Assembly: GCA_027492465.1 (NCBI GenBank)
Contig: JAPUET010000023.1
Coordinates: 1-61,583, forward strand
Length of the DNA: 61,583 nucleotides
Direction: 5' to 3'
Origin: Candidatus Saccharimonadota bacterium
Lineage (GTDB): Bacteria > Patescibacteriota > Saccharimonadia > Saccharimonadales > Saccharimonadaceae
Within the stretch, counting starts at the first letter, position 1, and each line of letters starts with the position of its first letter. The translations under genes were made by a program, and so were the position numbers. This document shows positions 41,420-50,622 of this stretch, piece after piece. The notes under the pieces are model-generated. The model saw only the letters and a program-made list of their open reading frames with translations, had not been told where the DNA came from and did no database searches.

Positions 41420-42148
41420 CTATAAGCCTGATTCGACTTTCAAAGTATAATCGACAACTGTCAAACCGCCGTCAACGGTAATCACTTCTCCTGACACAAA
41501 TGAGGACTTATCCGATACGAGAAAATCAACGACGTTCGCGATATCTTGCACTGAGGCGTTCCGACCAAGCGGTGTCATGTAGGTAGATTCGTCTGGCATA
41601 GTGTCTTTTGTCATTTCACTCTCAACCCAGCCCGGCGCAACAGCATTGACGCGGATATTCTTTGGCCCCAGGTTTGCGGCAAGTGATTTAGTGAGGTTTA
41701 TGAGCGCCGCCTTGCTGGCTGCATATGCAATCGTGTCGTAGGCTGCCATCGTTCCATCGACGCTGGCAATATTGACAATTGACGCTCCAGGGTTCAAAGA
41801 ATTTCTTAAAGTATGGACGATGTGCAGCGGGGCCGTCACATTCACTGCCAGCGTCCTATCCCAAGTACTCATCTGAAGTTCATCCCACTTCTCAAGATAC
41901 ACCTCGCCTGCATCATTAATAATGGCGTCAAATTTCTGTGACGATAACTCCGCCAATACTTGAGATAGCCCATCCCTCTCTGCGATGTCTTGTTGATAGA
42001 AAACGAAACTCTCGCCACGATTATTTTTGATGAAATCTGTCTCTTCTTTATCAATAACGAAGAGTTTTGCCTGCTCTCCAGCCATGAATGTTTCAGCGAT
42101 GGCTCTTCCGATACCCTGTGCCGCACCCGTAATGAGAATATTCTTCAT
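41420..42148 (-). CDS. Short-chain dehydrogenase/reductase (FabG-like)
   Basis: 242-residue NAD(P)-dependent SDR. The cofactor motif TGAAQGIG (7-14), NDAG (about 80, in place of NNAG), catalytic Ser in NIASVDG, YAASK (Tyr/Lys), and the APGWVESEM block are present, as is the C-terminal FVSGEVITVDGG. AAAGGAG lies 6 nt before the ATG. It precedes the Ldh2-family gene, probably in an operon. Substrate not assignable; FabG-like sequence does not prove a fatty-acid role, since no other fab gene is here. Confidence 0.9.
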   Translation of the reverse strand: MKNILITGAAQGIGRAIAETFMAGEQAKLFVIDKEETDFIKNNRGESFVFYQQDIAERDGLSQVLAELSSQKFDAIINDAGEVYLEKWDELQMSTWDRTLAVNVTAPLHIVHTLRNSLNPGASIVNIASVDGTMAAYDTIAYAASKAALINLTKSLAANLGPKNIRVNAVAPGWVESEMTKDTMPDESTYMTPLGRNASVQDIANVVDFLVSDKSSFVSGEVITVDGGLTVVDYTLKVESGL

Positions 42149-42257
42149 TTACAACTCCTTTAAAAACAAGTATACTCGCCGTCCCTACTCATACCGAGAG
42201 AATTGTAACACGCATCGAGGCTTTCATCACCGACAGGTGCGTAGACGAATACTTCAT

Positions 42258-43607
42258 TCATAAAATTTCTTTTTCTAAATCTACCCGCTTTTGTTCTGTT
42301 GTATCGCGATCGCGAACGGTCACCGTACCATCCTCCAGCGTCTGGAAATCAATTACAACACAGTGTGGCGTACCAATCTCATCTTGGCGACGATACCGTT
42401 TGCCGATGTTGCCATTATCGTCCCACATCACTGCCCCATGCTTCTTTTTAAGCGCATCATACACCTCTCGGGCTTTGGCAACGAGCTCTGGCTTATTCTT
42501 GAGGAGTGGCGATACACAATATTTTACCGGGGCAAGATGCTCTGGCAGTGCCAAATAAGTACGTGTCTCGCCATTCTGCTCATCCACGCGATAGCTTGCC
42601 TCTATTACCGCAAGTAGCGTGCGACCCAGCCCAAATGTCGGCTCAATCACATGAGGTATGTACGCCGCAGAGCCATCTTTAGGCCGGTATTCTAAGTTTT
42701 TACCAGAGTATTTCATATGGGCGCTTAGGTCATGATCGGTACGGTAAGCGCAACCGCCAAGTTCTTTCTGGCCTATAATAAAGTCGTATTCGGTATCAAT
42801 GGAGTGCTTACTGTAATGCGCCCTGTCTGCCGCCGGAACTTCAATATGGTGCAACTTTTCTTCTGGCAACCCCAAGCTCAGATAAAATGTCTTCTGTAGC
42901 TCTAGCCACTCAGCGAACACTCTTTCCCAATCATCAGGATGTGCAAATACTTCAAGCTCCATTTGCTCTAGCTCGCGCACACGGAAAATAAAATCGCGTG
43001 GGCTGATTTCATTACGAAACGCTTTGCCAATTTGCGCCAGAGCAAACGGCACATTAGGGCTAAAACTATCAACAACGTTCTTAAAGTTTACAAACATGCC
43101 TTGGGCGGTTTCGGGGCGCAAGTAGCTGATACTCGAATCATCTTCAATCGCGCCGATATGCGTCTTGAACATCATGTTAAATTGACGCACCTCACTAAGC
43201 GGGTTCCCGTCAGGGCTCTTAATAGCATTGTCGGCGAAGGCCTGATTCATCTGTTCAGGAGTCATAGCTGACACGCCTTCTACGCCTGCCTCCTCTAGCA
43301 AATGGTCGGCGCGATGGCGCTTTTTGTTTACCAAATCTTCTACTAGCGGGTCACTAAAACCATCAACATGTCCACTTGCCTGCCATACCTTTTGGTTCAT
43401 CAAAATTGCGGCATCAATACCATATACATCGTCCCTGGTTTCGACAAAAAACTTCCACCACGCATCAGTAATATTTTTCTTTAGCTGCACGCCTAGTGGA
43501 CCGTAATCCCAGGTGCCTGCCAGACCACCATAAATATCGCTCCCCTGGTAAATAAACCCTCGGCGTTTCGCCAAGCTAACAATATCGTCTAATTTCACCT
43601 CTGTCAT
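42258..43607 (-). CDS. glyS: Glycyl-tRNA synthetase (dimeric, class II)
   Basis: Charges tRNA-Gly. The 449-residue enzyme has the archaeal/eukaryote-like alpha2 form: GFIYQGSDIYGGLAGTWDYGPLG, motif 2 FRNEISPRDFIFRVRELEQMELE, PETAQGMFVNFK, motif 3 IEPTFGLGRTL, and a C-terminal anticodon-binding domain (about 350-449, APVKYCVSP). Normal length. TATAAT lies 10 nt before the ATG with an extended TGC, and no SD is seen, so probably leaderless. No T-box-like leader is present. Confidence 0.97.
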   Translation of the reverse strand: MTEVKLDDIVSLAKRRGFIYQGSDIYGGLAGTWDYGPLGVQLKKNITDAWWKFFVETRDDVYGIDAAILMNQKVWQASGHVDGFSDPLVEDLVNKKRHRADHLLEEAGVEGVSAMTPEQMNQAFADNAIKSPDGNPLSEVRQFNMMFKTHIGAIEDDSSISYLRPETAQGMFVNFKNVVDSFSPNVPFALAQIGKAFRNEISPRDFIFRVRELEQMELEVFAHPDDWERVFAEWLELQKTFYLSLGLPEEKLHHIEVPAADRAHYSKHSIDTEYDFIIGQKELGGCAYRTDHDLSAHMKYSGKNLEYRPKDGSAAYIPHVIEPTFGLGRTLLAVIEASYRVDEQNGETRTYLALPEHLAPVKYCVSPLLKNKPELVAKAREVYDALKKKHGAVMWDDNGNIGKRYRRQDEIGTPHCVVIDFQTLEDGTVTVRDRDTTEQKRVDLEKEIL

Positions 43608-43641
43608 AATAGAGATTATTATAGCACACTCTCGAGAACCT

Positions 43642-43667
43642 GTTTTGTTATAGCCTTATAACAAAAC
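43642..43667. promoter_or_regulatory. 11-bp inverted repeat between glyS and a divergent gene
   Basis: GTTTTGTTATA-GCCT-TATAACAAAAC is perfect. It lies between two divergent starts, upstream of the glyS -10 and of a TACAAT for the plus-strand gene. Operator-like. Confidence 0.55.
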
Positions 43668-43738
43668 CCTTATCGCTAATGATTATTTATGGTACAATAA
43701 TGCAATTAGCGCATTTGCGTTGAAAATAAAGAACCACT

Positions 43739-44065
43739 ATGTCTTACGAAGACACATACCAGCCAAATCGTCCAAACCAATATAACCAGCTAGACGGAGG
43801 TATGTATTTTTATGGTCTTGCGATTGAATCATATAAGGGCGGTCAATGGGAGCATTCCCAAGCTATGGCTGCAAGAGCAATTACTATCCTTGAATCAATA
43901 TCTACCATCGATAGCGGTTGGTATGAAAATCTAGCAACAAATACTTTTGAACCTATTGATTTTGAAGGAATACGCGAACGACGCGATACTCTAATACAAA
44001 AATGCCATGGCATTTTAGGCGAAATAGCCGTAGGACAAAACATCCCACTATCGCTCGCCGCATAA
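43739..44065 (+). CDS. Hypothetical 108-residue protein
   Basis: Not recognised. Small, Tyr/Gln/Asn-rich N-terminus (SYEDTYQPNRPNQYNQLDGG), then a helical segment like a TPR-type pair (FYGLAIESYKGGQWEHSQAMAARAITILES) and a charged helix. No signal or membrane segment. A weak ribosome-binding site (AAAG) and a TACAAT about 50 nt upstream are present. It is divergent from glyS and convergent with recO, four nt apart. Low-GC codon use like the genome. Confidence 0.6.
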   Translation: MSYEDTYQPNRPNQYNQLDGGMYFYGLAIESYKGGQWEHSQAMAARAITILESISTIDSGWYENLATNTFEPIDFEGIRERRDTLIQKCHGILGEIAVGQNIPLSLAA

Positions 44066-44069
44066 TACC

Positions 44070-44747
44070 CTAGATTGCCGCATGCTGCCGGGCAACCAGC
44101 CAACACTCAGGCAAAATCTCGCCAATACCCCCAATTTGTACTACCGTCGCAATAGGCCGCGTCGCTAAAACGCGTAGTAATTTAATGTGGGCGGCAGTAA
44201 TATCGCCTTGCTCCGCTAACCGCAAGCCCTTTTCGCTCGCATCATACATGTAGGTTTTATCAGCTTCCAGTAATTGCCCGGTGACATCTCGTTCTAAATT
44301 CAGTTCGTAGCCTGTTAACTCGGCATAGTGCAAATAAAACCATGTTTGAGTGACTTGTAGTGGAATGCTCGCGACATCGAGACCCATATACACCTCACTT
44401 AGTATGCCGTACCAATCCGGAGCATCTATATCCTCGCTCGCTCGTGCCACTAAATTTACCGCCTCGTACCCAAACTGTAAGCGATCGTAGTCGTCGAGTA
44501 TGTGTCGATAAAAATGCACAAGTCGAGCACTGGTGAGGATACCAAGATCGCTATTTTTTGAGGTAGTAATTACAATATCACTGATTGCAAACAGCTCTAT
44601 TCCGCCAGCAAGCTTACTTTTTTCACGACGCACCCCTTTTGCAATAACGCTTCGCTGGCCAAGTGGAGTGAGTAACTTTAGTATTCTGTCGGCTTCACCG
44701 TAGTTTGTTCGCCGTAACACAATGGCGCGGGTTTGTTCGCTACTCAT
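44070..44747 (-). CDS. recO: DNA repair protein RecO
   Basis: Loads RecA with RecFR and anneals ssDNA. The 225-residue protein has the N-terminal OB fold (AIVLRRTNYGEADRILKLLTPLGQRSVIAKGVRR) and helical C-terminal region. The usual four-Cys zinc site is absent. The start at 44747 overlaps the previous TGA (ATGA); an ATG at 44753 is also open. It is last in an operon after the two-component pair, and complements DprA in recombination. Confidence 0.9.
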   Translation of the reverse strand: MSSEQTRAIVLRRTNYGEADRILKLLTPLGQRSVIAKGVRREKSKLAGGIELFAISDIVITTSKNSDLGILTSARLVHFYRHILDDYDRLQFGYEAVNLVARASEDIDAPDWYGILSEVYMGLDVASIPLQVTQTWFYLHYAELTGYELNLERDVTGQLLEADKTYMYDASEKGLRLAEQGDITAAHIKLLRVLATRPIATVVQIGGIGEILPECWLVARQHAAI

Positions 44748-45112
44748 ACACATGCCCTTACTGCAGTCACGACGTCTTCGGGCCGCATAGTAGTTTTATC
44801 AAGTAAGCGGCACACCCCATAGGAGCGCAAATAAGAGCTATCCACTGCATCGGCACTATTTGTACACAGTAGCACAGGAATGTCGGCAAGGTCGGCATGT
44901 GATTGCAATTCATGTAAGAGCACGATGCCGTTCGGGCCCGGCATCATCACATCAAGCACGATTGCCACCGGCCGCTCACTATCAATTGCATCCATCGCCG
45001 CTATGCCATTATGTATCGCTGCGGCCTCGTACCCATGCGCTCGTAAGGTAGCAACAAACAATTCACTAAGCCAAATATCGTCGTCGACTACCAACACGTA
45101 CCGCTTTGCCAT
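44744..45112 (-). CDS. Stand-alone response regulator (receiver only)
   Basis: 122-residue receiver domain with acidic pocket D10-D12, phospho-acceptor D54 (VLDVMMPGP), Thr of LLCTNSAD and Lys of LLDKTT. No output domain. It lies 1 nt after the histidine kinase gene and overlaps recO by 4 nt. Probably takes phosphate from that kinase and acts by protein contact. Confidence 0.92.
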   Translation of the reverse strand: MAKRYVLVVDDDIWLSELFVATLRAHGYEAAAIHNGIAAMDAIDSERPVAIVLDVMMPGPNGIVLLHELQSHADLADIPVLLCTNSADAVDSSYLRSYGVCRLLDKTTMRPEDVVTAVRACV

Positions 45113-45113
45113 A

Positions 45114-45836
45114 CTATAAGAGCCTCATCTGTGTAGAGGTACCGATATCCACGTAAAATGTCGCGCCATCACGGTGCCGAGTAGTACCAATTTCTGCGTT
45201 CATTGTTTCGGCAAATTGACGAGCAATGAATACCCCCAGCCCACTGCTTTCTGGTCGGGCGTGGAGCCGCTCTGGCCGAGCGCCGGTATTTTTTGCCCGA
45301 GAATATGGAACAGCCGGACCATAATCGCGCACGCCAAGACGAATCTTACCCCCACCTTGAACAGCTGTCGCCGACAATATAACAGTGCTATCTTCGTTGC
45401 TATAATGCAGTGCGTTATCAACAAAATTTAGCACAATCCTACGTAATAAATCGCGGTTTGCCACCCCTAGTAACGGACGTTTCCGACCAGAAAATATAAT
45501 TTTTCGACCTCGTGCCTTATAGAGTGGCGTTATTTCTTCTACCACTTCTCTGCAGAGCGACGCCGGATTAATTGGTTCAAGTGCAAATAACCCATCCTCA
45601 AGCCGTGCCGTACGTGTAAGATCGCTTGTTAGCCGGAGCGCTCGTTCGCTCGTAAGAGTAATCTGCCGAGCCAATTTTTCGACCTCGAACGGTGAAAGAT
45701 CACCAGACTGAATACCAAGCGAGAGCTGGCGAACTAATGAAAGTGGGCTCTTAAGTTCGTGGGCGGCAGTCACAAAAAGTGGCGCATCAATAAATACGCC
45801 ACCCGTCGCCTTTAAGTCTTTACCACTACCCTCCAT
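45114..45836 (-). CDS. Soluble sensor histidine kinase
   Basis: 240-residue kinase without membrane segments. HisKA: FVTAAHELKSPLSLVRQ, then a HATPase domain with N-box NFVDNALHYS, G1 DYGPAVPYSR (degenerate DxGxG) and G2 SSGLGVFIARQFAE. The ATG at 45836 is preferred; a GTG at 45869 is open but its ribosome-binding site is poor, while TACACT lies 10 nt before 45836. No sensory domain is visible, so the input may come from a partner such as the membrane-anchored protein encoded just upstream. Confidence 0.85.
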   Translation of the reverse strand: MEGSGKDLKATGGVFIDAPLFVTAAHELKSPLSLVRQLSLGIQSGDLSPFEVEKLARQITLTSERALRLTSDLTRTARLEDGLFALEPINPASLCREVVEEITPLYKARGRKIIFSGRKRPLLGVANRDLLRRIVLNFVDNALHYSNEDSTVILSATAVQGGGKIRLGVRDYGPAVPYSRAKNTGARPERLHARPESSGLGVFIARQFAETMNAEIGTTRHRDGATFYVDIGTSTQMRLL

Positions 45837-45877
45837 AGCTACTACCAGTGTAGCATGGAAGGTCTTCACCCCCTAGT

Positions 45878-46540
45878 CTACTCGTTGAATTTCACTGTTT
45901 TTAGAATTGACTCAAAGTTTTCTTTAAACACATCGCCATCGGTACGAATTGTTAGGGTGCGGTCGCGCATTTTAATCAATACCGCGGTACCGTAAATGTC
46001 TTCGTTAAAGTTACCCTCTAATTTCGTACCGGTATGCGAACCATCTGAATACGTACTCGATTTTAGGTCTCCCTTTTCAACTTCCTTTTGGTAATCGGCA
46101 ACAGATTGGTCATATGTTTTCTGCTCTATAGTAATTCTAACTGCGAATTTTGTCGTATCGCCAACTGGAGGCACAATAACAGGATTTAAATATGCTTCAT
46201 ACGTTGCACCACCGCCTTCACTAACGTCCGTTGCTTGATACGCGCTCCAAAACTTTGGATATTCAAAGGTTAAGCGGCCATAATCTGATGGGCCAACAAA
46301 AAGTGTTGTGGTTTCGTTTTTATATTTTTCAACCGCAGCTTCACTCTTCTTGTTTTCCTGCAATACTGCGCTCGCCACCGCTTCTTGAATCTTTGAATCT
46401 ACCTCTCGCTTTTGGTCGAGATAATTTATATATGCCCAAATGCTAAATGAACCAAATACCAACACTAAAACAACAAGTGCAACGATAGCAAATATACTAC
46501 CCTTAATTGCTCCCTCTTCAAACTCGCGACGCTTATTCAT
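45878..46540 (-). CDS. Membrane-anchored hypothetical protein
   Basis: 220-residue protein with a short cytoplasmic N-terminus, one transmembrane helix (about 15-38), a coiled segment (REVDSKIQEAVASAVLQENKKSEAAVEKYKNE) and an extracytoplasmic domain (about 80-218). The latter recalls PsbP-like/Pat-type lipocalin folds (YGRLTFEYPKFWSAYQ..., RDRTLTIRTDG). It is directly upstream of the soluble kinase, so it could serve as its input or as an accessory envelope protein. Function unknown. Confidence 0.75.
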   Translation of the reverse strand: MNKRREFEEGAIKGSIFAIVALVVLVLVFGSFSIWAYINYLDQKREVDSKIQEAVASAVLQENKKSEAAVEKYKNETTTLFVGPSDYGRLTFEYPKFWSAYQATDVSEGGGATYEAYLNPVIVPPVGDTTKFAVRITIEQKTYDQSVADYQKEVEKGDLKSSTYSDGSHTGTKLEGNFNEDIYGTAVLIKMRDRTLTIRTDGDVFKENFESILKTVKFNE

Positions 46541-46567
46541 GCTTACGATTATACGGTGTTAGCCCGT

Positions 46568-47071
46568 TTATTGTAAAGGCTTAAGGTAATACAAATGGTG
46601 AGCACCGATCGTTTTTCGAGGAGTGATGCCAGGTACTTCAAAAGCATAGCTAATAAAAGCAAGTTCTTTGTTCAATCTTAGCGCCTCTGTCTGTATTTTC
46701 TGATACATCTTCAGAATGTCCCTGCCCTCCCCAAAGGTATACACAACCGTAGTAGCTTGAGGCAGCGAGGCACGCCAAAAGTTCGCCAGCCGTACGGTAA
46801 CATTTGCGTCACCACGCGAGAGCAGCTTTGCTAACACTACCAATAGAGGATGAATCTCTAGCCCGTAGGCTTTTGCCCCATGGCGACTCGCGATTCTCAA
46901 CACAATGCCATCACCCGACCCAATATCTACCAGCAAGTCCTTTTTGCCTAAAGGATATAATTTTGTGAGGGCCCGCTCTACGTCTTTCGGCCTTGAAGGC
47001 ACATATGGCGCACCCGTAAAGGCGACAAAACCGACAACAAGTACCAGGCTGGCAAGTATAAAAAACCACAT
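46568..47071 (-). CDS. Membrane-tethered SAM-dependent methyltransferase
   Basis: 167-residue class I methyltransferase with one N-terminal hydrophobic helix (2-19). The SAM-binding motif LLVDIGSGDGIVL (about 46-58), acidic loop GLEIHPL (70) and YTFGEGRD block follow. It resembles the short FAM173-like family of lysine methyltransferases, which also has a membrane segment; that is a tentative reading. It is 1 nt downstream of xseB, so part of that operon. Confidence 0.8.
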   Translation of the reverse strand: MWFFILASLVLVVGFVAFTGAPYVPSRPKDVERALTKLYPLGKKDLLVDIGSGDGIVLRIASRHGAKAYGLEIHPLLVVLAKLLSRGDANVTVRLANFWRASLPQATTVVYTFGEGRDILKMYQKIQTEALRLNKELAFISYAFEVPGITPRKTIGAHHLYYLKPLQ

Positions 47072-47072
47072 A

Positions 47073-47285
47073 TTAGGCGTCGAATTTTTTCTTCAGCACC
47101 GTTACTTCATTCTTAAGATTCGCAAGATCATGCTCGATTTCGCCAGCAAGACCCTCTGCTGTGCGATACTTTTCCAGTGCCGCCTCCAGTTCAAATTCAT
47201 CACTTTCAAACCACGCCACAATCTGACTAAGCTCATCCATTTTTTCAGAAACTGTTTTTACATCGCTACTTACTGTTTTTGACAT
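47073..47285 (-). CDS. xseB: Exonuclease VII small subunit
   Basis: 70-residue helical protein. The XseB pattern VSEKMDELSQIVAWFESDEFELEAALEKYRTAEGLAGEIEHDL is clear: two helices that bind XseA. The gene overlaps the xseA 3' end by 20 nt, typical of translational coupling. Together with XseA it degrades ssDNA to oligonucleotides in either direction. Confidence 0.93.
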   Translation of the reverse strand: MSKTVSSDVKTVSEKMDELSQIVAWFESDEFELEAALEKYRTAEGLAGEIEHDLANLKNEVTVLKKKFDA

Positions 47286-48369
47286 TTTTTACCTCCGCGG
47301 TTATCTGCTTATCTTGTTGCTCAATTATAATGGTACTTCCCGGGTGAATCTCTCCGCGAACAATCGCATAGCCGCGTGCCAGCACGAGTCGTGGATCGTA
47401 CGCGCTCAGTACTTGTCTCGTCGTCACTAGCTGGCCCGCCAATAGGTCGATACGCGAATCAAAGAGCGCCAATGCCTGCTGCAAGGTATCTTGTGCAACT
47501 TTACGACGCTCATTGAGCAGATCGTCCACTCTGTTCAAAATTCGCGACACTAAGAATCGGAGCGAGCTCACTAACTCACGACGATCCGGCACCACGATCT
47601 GCGCTGCATTACTTGGCGTTGCCGCTCTGACGTCGGCCACCATATCTGCCAGTGTTGTATCTACTTCATGGCCCACGCCCACGAGCGTAGGAATACGACT
47701 TCCGGCGATCTCTCTTACGAGCGGCTCGTCGTTAAATGCCGAAAGATCATCAGCACTTCCGCCACCGCGAATAATTACCAACACCTCCGGCAAAACAGGC
47801 TGTTCATTAAAATATTTTATCGCTCGTATCATCTGCTCCGGCGCATCCACTCCCTGCACTTGTACATGTGCCACATCGACAGCTAGCCCTCCCCAACGCT
47901 CGTTCAAAATTTTAATAAAGTCGGCATATCCGGCAGCGCCTGTGCTACTAATCACCGCTATGTGTGCCGGTATCTCGGGTAGCGAGCGCTTTCGCTCGGG
48001 AGCGAATAGACCTTCTTTGTCTAGTTTGTTTTTTAATAGTTCATAGCTCTTTTTCAGGCTCCCCTCGCCACTTGGCCGAATTGATTGTACAGTAAGACTG
48101 AACTTACCCCATGCAGTGAGTTTTGGTGCCGCCCGAATTACTACCTTCATGCCGTCTTCTATAGGTACGCGGAGTGAAAAGAGCGACATAAAGCACCCGA
48201 TTGTCCCACTCTCATCTTTTAGATCGAAAAACACCCATTTTCCTTGATTTACTTTAAAACTTGCCACCTCACCCTCAATTTCAACCACGGGGTACGCATA
48301 CTCAAGGGTCTGATTCAAAGCGGCGATATACCCGCTTACACTAAACAGTGGCGTTTGGTCGCTTGCCAT
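47266..48369 (-). CDS. xseA: Exonuclease VII large subunit
   Basis: 367-residue catalytic subunit. OB-fold N-terminal domain (about 5-100: FSVSGYIAALNQTLEYAYPVVEIEGEVASFK), then the catalytic domain with ISSTGAAGYADFIKIL, RGGGSADDLSAFNDEPLVREIAGSRIPTLVGVGHEVDTTLADMVAD and AATPSNAAQIV. A coiled coil follows. The C-terminal part is shorter than in E. coli. The start overlaps the flippase-like gene by 29 nt. Confidence 0.95.
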   Translation of the reverse strand: MASDQTPLFSVSGYIAALNQTLEYAYPVVEIEGEVASFKVNQGKWVFFDLKDESGTIGCFMSLFSLRVPIEDGMKVVIRAAPKLTAWGKFSLTVQSIRPSGEGSLKKSYELLKNKLDKEGLFAPERKRSLPEIPAHIAVISSTGAAGYADFIKILNERWGGLAVDVAHVQVQGVDAPEQMIRAIKYFNEQPVLPEVLVIIRGGGSADDLSAFNDEPLVREIAGSRIPTLVGVGHEVDTTLADMVADVRAATPSNAAQIVVPDRRELVSSLRFLVSRILNRVDDLLNERRKVAQDTLQQALALFDSRIDLLAGQLVTTRQVLSAYDPRLVLARGYAIVRGEIHPGSTIIIEQQDKQITAEVKNVKNSK

Positions 48370-49390
48370 ACTTGATTACCACTTGCTGGTACAGTAGCCA
48401 GCCAAACAATATCGTCACGAGCAGTATAATTGCTCGTGTTAGAATAATTCCTGCAATCGCCTCACTTTTTCCCATACCCGCAATCGCCAGCACAAACACC
48501 ATTACCGCTTCATATGCCCCTGCACCGCCTGGCGTTACCACCACAAAGGCCGCAAGACTCGCAAGACCATAGGCAATCAGAATTGGTGCCGGATTTACCG
48601 GTGAACCAAGTGCCCAAAACACAATCCAAAAAATGGCAATCTCGGTCACGGTAAAGAATAGTCCCCATAAAAATGGCTGCCACAGAATTTTCTTATCGCG
48701 CATAATAGCCCGATAATCATCTTGAATATCCTCTAAAAATGTCACGAGCGCGGTTCGCTTCACCACTCGCTCTACCCTACCGAACGTTACACGGCGTACT
48801 AAACTATTCACTTTTCGACTAATAAAATTCGCTACTTTATGCATACGCTCAACGTTACTGAACAAAAAAACGCACCCCACAACCGCAGCGATCATCAGAC
48901 TTACCAGCGTTGAGCTCATCAAAATAATCCAGCGGTTCACCGTGCCGTCAATTGTCACAACGATAACAGCCACTACGAGCAGTGCAACAAGTGCCGCAAA
49001 TCCTGCGACATATCGCACCCCTTGAGCCATGGTCGCCTTGCCAGTACGCACACCTAGCTTACCAAGGCGCCAGTTCATATACGAAATACCGCTCACCCCC
49101 CCGCTCGGCAAAACATGGTTCACAAAGTTTAATTCAAGCGATATTCTCATTTGCGTCCAAAGGCTAATGTGACTAATAAGATTTTTCATCCGTAAATACG
49201 AGAATACCATCTCACCGGTAGCCAAATATCCTGCCAAAATGGCCGGTACAAGCAAAAGCAATATCCATATATCTACCGTGCTCATCAGATGCCAGGCTTG
49301 CTGCAACTCATGGCGCGCAAAGAATAAAATAACGCCGATCAAAATGAACGTTACAATACTGACCCACGCTCGCACCGAAAGTCGTTTCAT
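48341..49390 (-). CDS. Lysylphosphatidylglycerol synthase TM/UPF0104-like membrane protein
   Basis: 349-residue integral membrane protein with eight to nine helices, similar to the flippase half of MprF (UPF0104). Blocks: VNHVLPSGGVSGISYMNWRLG and VTPGGAGAYEAVMVFVL are typical. It lacks the aminoacyl-transferase half, so it probably moves a lipid across the membrane. The ATG at 49390 lies 7 nt after TATACT (leaderless) and the frame is open to 49426. It diverges from the Trm11-like gene; both starts are about 30 nt apart. Confidence 0.85.
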   Translation of the reverse strand: MKRLSVRAWVSIVTFILIGVILFFARHELQQAWHLMSTVDIWILLLLVPAILAGYLATGEMVFSYLRMKNLISHISLWTQMRISLELNFVNHVLPSGGVSGISYMNWRLGKLGVRTGKATMAQGVRYVAGFAALVALLVVAVIVVTIDGTVNRWIILMSSTLVSLMIAAVVGCVFLFSNVERMHKVANFISRKVNSLVRRVTFGRVERVVKRTALVTFLEDIQDDYRAIMRDKKILWQPFLWGLFFTVTEIAIFWIVFWALGSPVNPAPILIAYGLASLAAFVVVTPGGAGAYEAVMVFVLAIAGMGKSEAIAGIILTRAIILLVTILFGWLLYQQVVIKYGKRPNATV

Positions 49391-49414
49391 ACCCTCTAGT
49401 ATAGCTGATACAAT
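49386..49414 (+). promoter_or_regulatory. Promoter of the Trm11-like gene
   Basis: -35 TTCATA (49386-49391), 17-nt spacer, -10 TACAAT (49409-49414). The ATG at 49421 is 6 nt away, so leaderless. It overlaps the minus-strand TATACT of the flippase-like gene. Confidence 0.55.
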
Positions 49415-49420
49415 ACATAT

Positions 49421-50602
49421 ATGCACATCGCGATCTTAGGACGCCAACCCGCACTTGGCGTCGCCGAACTCGAACAACTCTACGGCAGCGACGCCGTACG
49501 ATGGTTTACCGATCAATCAGCGACAATTGATTCATCTCGCTTTGATTTCAATCGTCTTGGCGGCTCGCAAAAAGCTGGGCGCGTCGTCGCTGAACTCTCC
49601 GGAAACTGGCGCAGCGTTAGTATGCGCATTGTCAAAGAATATTCCGCCACATGGGCCGAGTATAGCGGCAAAATCACCCTTGGTATCAGCGCCTATGGCT
49701 TCCCCGTCAGCGCGCGTGATGTTCAAAAAACCGGTCTTGTTTTAAAAGCCAAATTAAAACAACGCGGCGTCAGTGTACGCCTCGTACCAAACGTTGAGCC
49801 CGCACTAAATAGCGCTACCTCGCACCACAACAAGCTCGGACTATCCTCAAATCATGTCGAGCTACTCATTGTCCGCGCAAGTGGTGGCAAAGTGATTGTA
49901 GCCGAGAGCGTTGGTGCTCAGAATATCACCGCGATTGCTGCCCGCGACCAAGCTCGCCCAAAAACTGATTCATTTGTTGGTATGCTGCCTCCGAAATTAG
50001 CGCGGATTATGGTCAATTTAACAAATTTTGATGCGGGAAGTTCGAATTTTGAATCTTGCACGATGCTTGATCCATTCTGCGGAACTGGCGTACTACTCCA
50101 AGAGGCAATGCTACTTGGCTATAATGTGCAAGGCACCGATTTATCGCCAAAAATGATTGACTACTCGCAGGTTAACCTCGAATGGCTCGTCTCTAAATTC
50201 CAAATCCGAAATTCTAAATTCCACCTCACACAGGGCGATGCCATGGAGCATGTGTGGGCACAACCCGTCGACGCTGTCGCTACCGAAACCTACTTAGGCC
50301 AACCATTCAGCGCCCCGCCCTCCCCCGCTAAACTTACCGAAGTTCGTGGCAATTGCAATCATATCATTAGCGAATTCCTCAAAAACATCGCCACTCAACT
50401 CCAACCCGGAACACCGCTATGCGTTGCCGTGCCGGCGTGGCGCGATATTCACGGTAATTTTTCCCATCTACCTCTTGTTGGCGGCCTCAAAAAACTTGGA
50501 TTTACCGAAATCACTCTACAACACGTTACCCCAAATCAACTCCTATATTACCGCGAAAATCAAGTCGTCGCCCGCGAGCTACTCCTCTTGCGCAAAACAT
50601 AG
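49421..50602 (+). CDS. Trm11/Trm-G10-like RNA methyltransferase with altered motif IV
   Basis: 393-residue protein with an N-terminal THUMP-like region (1-165), a TRM-G10-like block ARDQARPKTDSFVGMLPPKLARIMVNL, SAM-binding DPFCGTGVLLQEA (about 225) and GTDLSPKMI. In N2-guanine methyltransferases the next motif is DPPY; here it is ATETYLG, so the catalytic residues differ. Two short AT-rich stretches (about 50021-50063 and 50194-50223) encode NFDAGSSNFES and KFQIRNSKF, flanking motif I, and look like small insertions. Leaderless start; divergent from the flippase-like gene. Substrate is probably tRNA, unproven. Confidence 0.75.
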   Translation: MHIAILGRQPALGVAELEQLYGSDAVRWFTDQSATIDSSRFDFNRLGGSQKAGRVVAELSGNWRSVSMRIVKEYSATWAEYSGKITLGISAYGFPVSARDVQKTGLVLKAKLKQRGVSVRLVPNVEPALNSATSHHNKLGLSSNHVELLIVRASGGKVIVAESVGAQNITAIAARDQARPKTDSFVGMLPPKLARIMVNLTNFDAGSSNFESCTMLDPFCGTGVLLQEAMLLGYNVQGTDLSPKMIDYSQVNLEWLVSKFQIRNSKFHLTQGDAMEHVWAQPVDAVATETYLGQPFSAPPSPAKLTEVRGNCNHIISEFLKNIATQLQPGTPLCVAVPAWRDIHGNFSHLPLVGGLKKLGFTEITLQHVTPNQLLYYRENQVVARELLLLRKT

Positions 50603-50622
50603 TTCTTCTACCAGTAAAGTCC

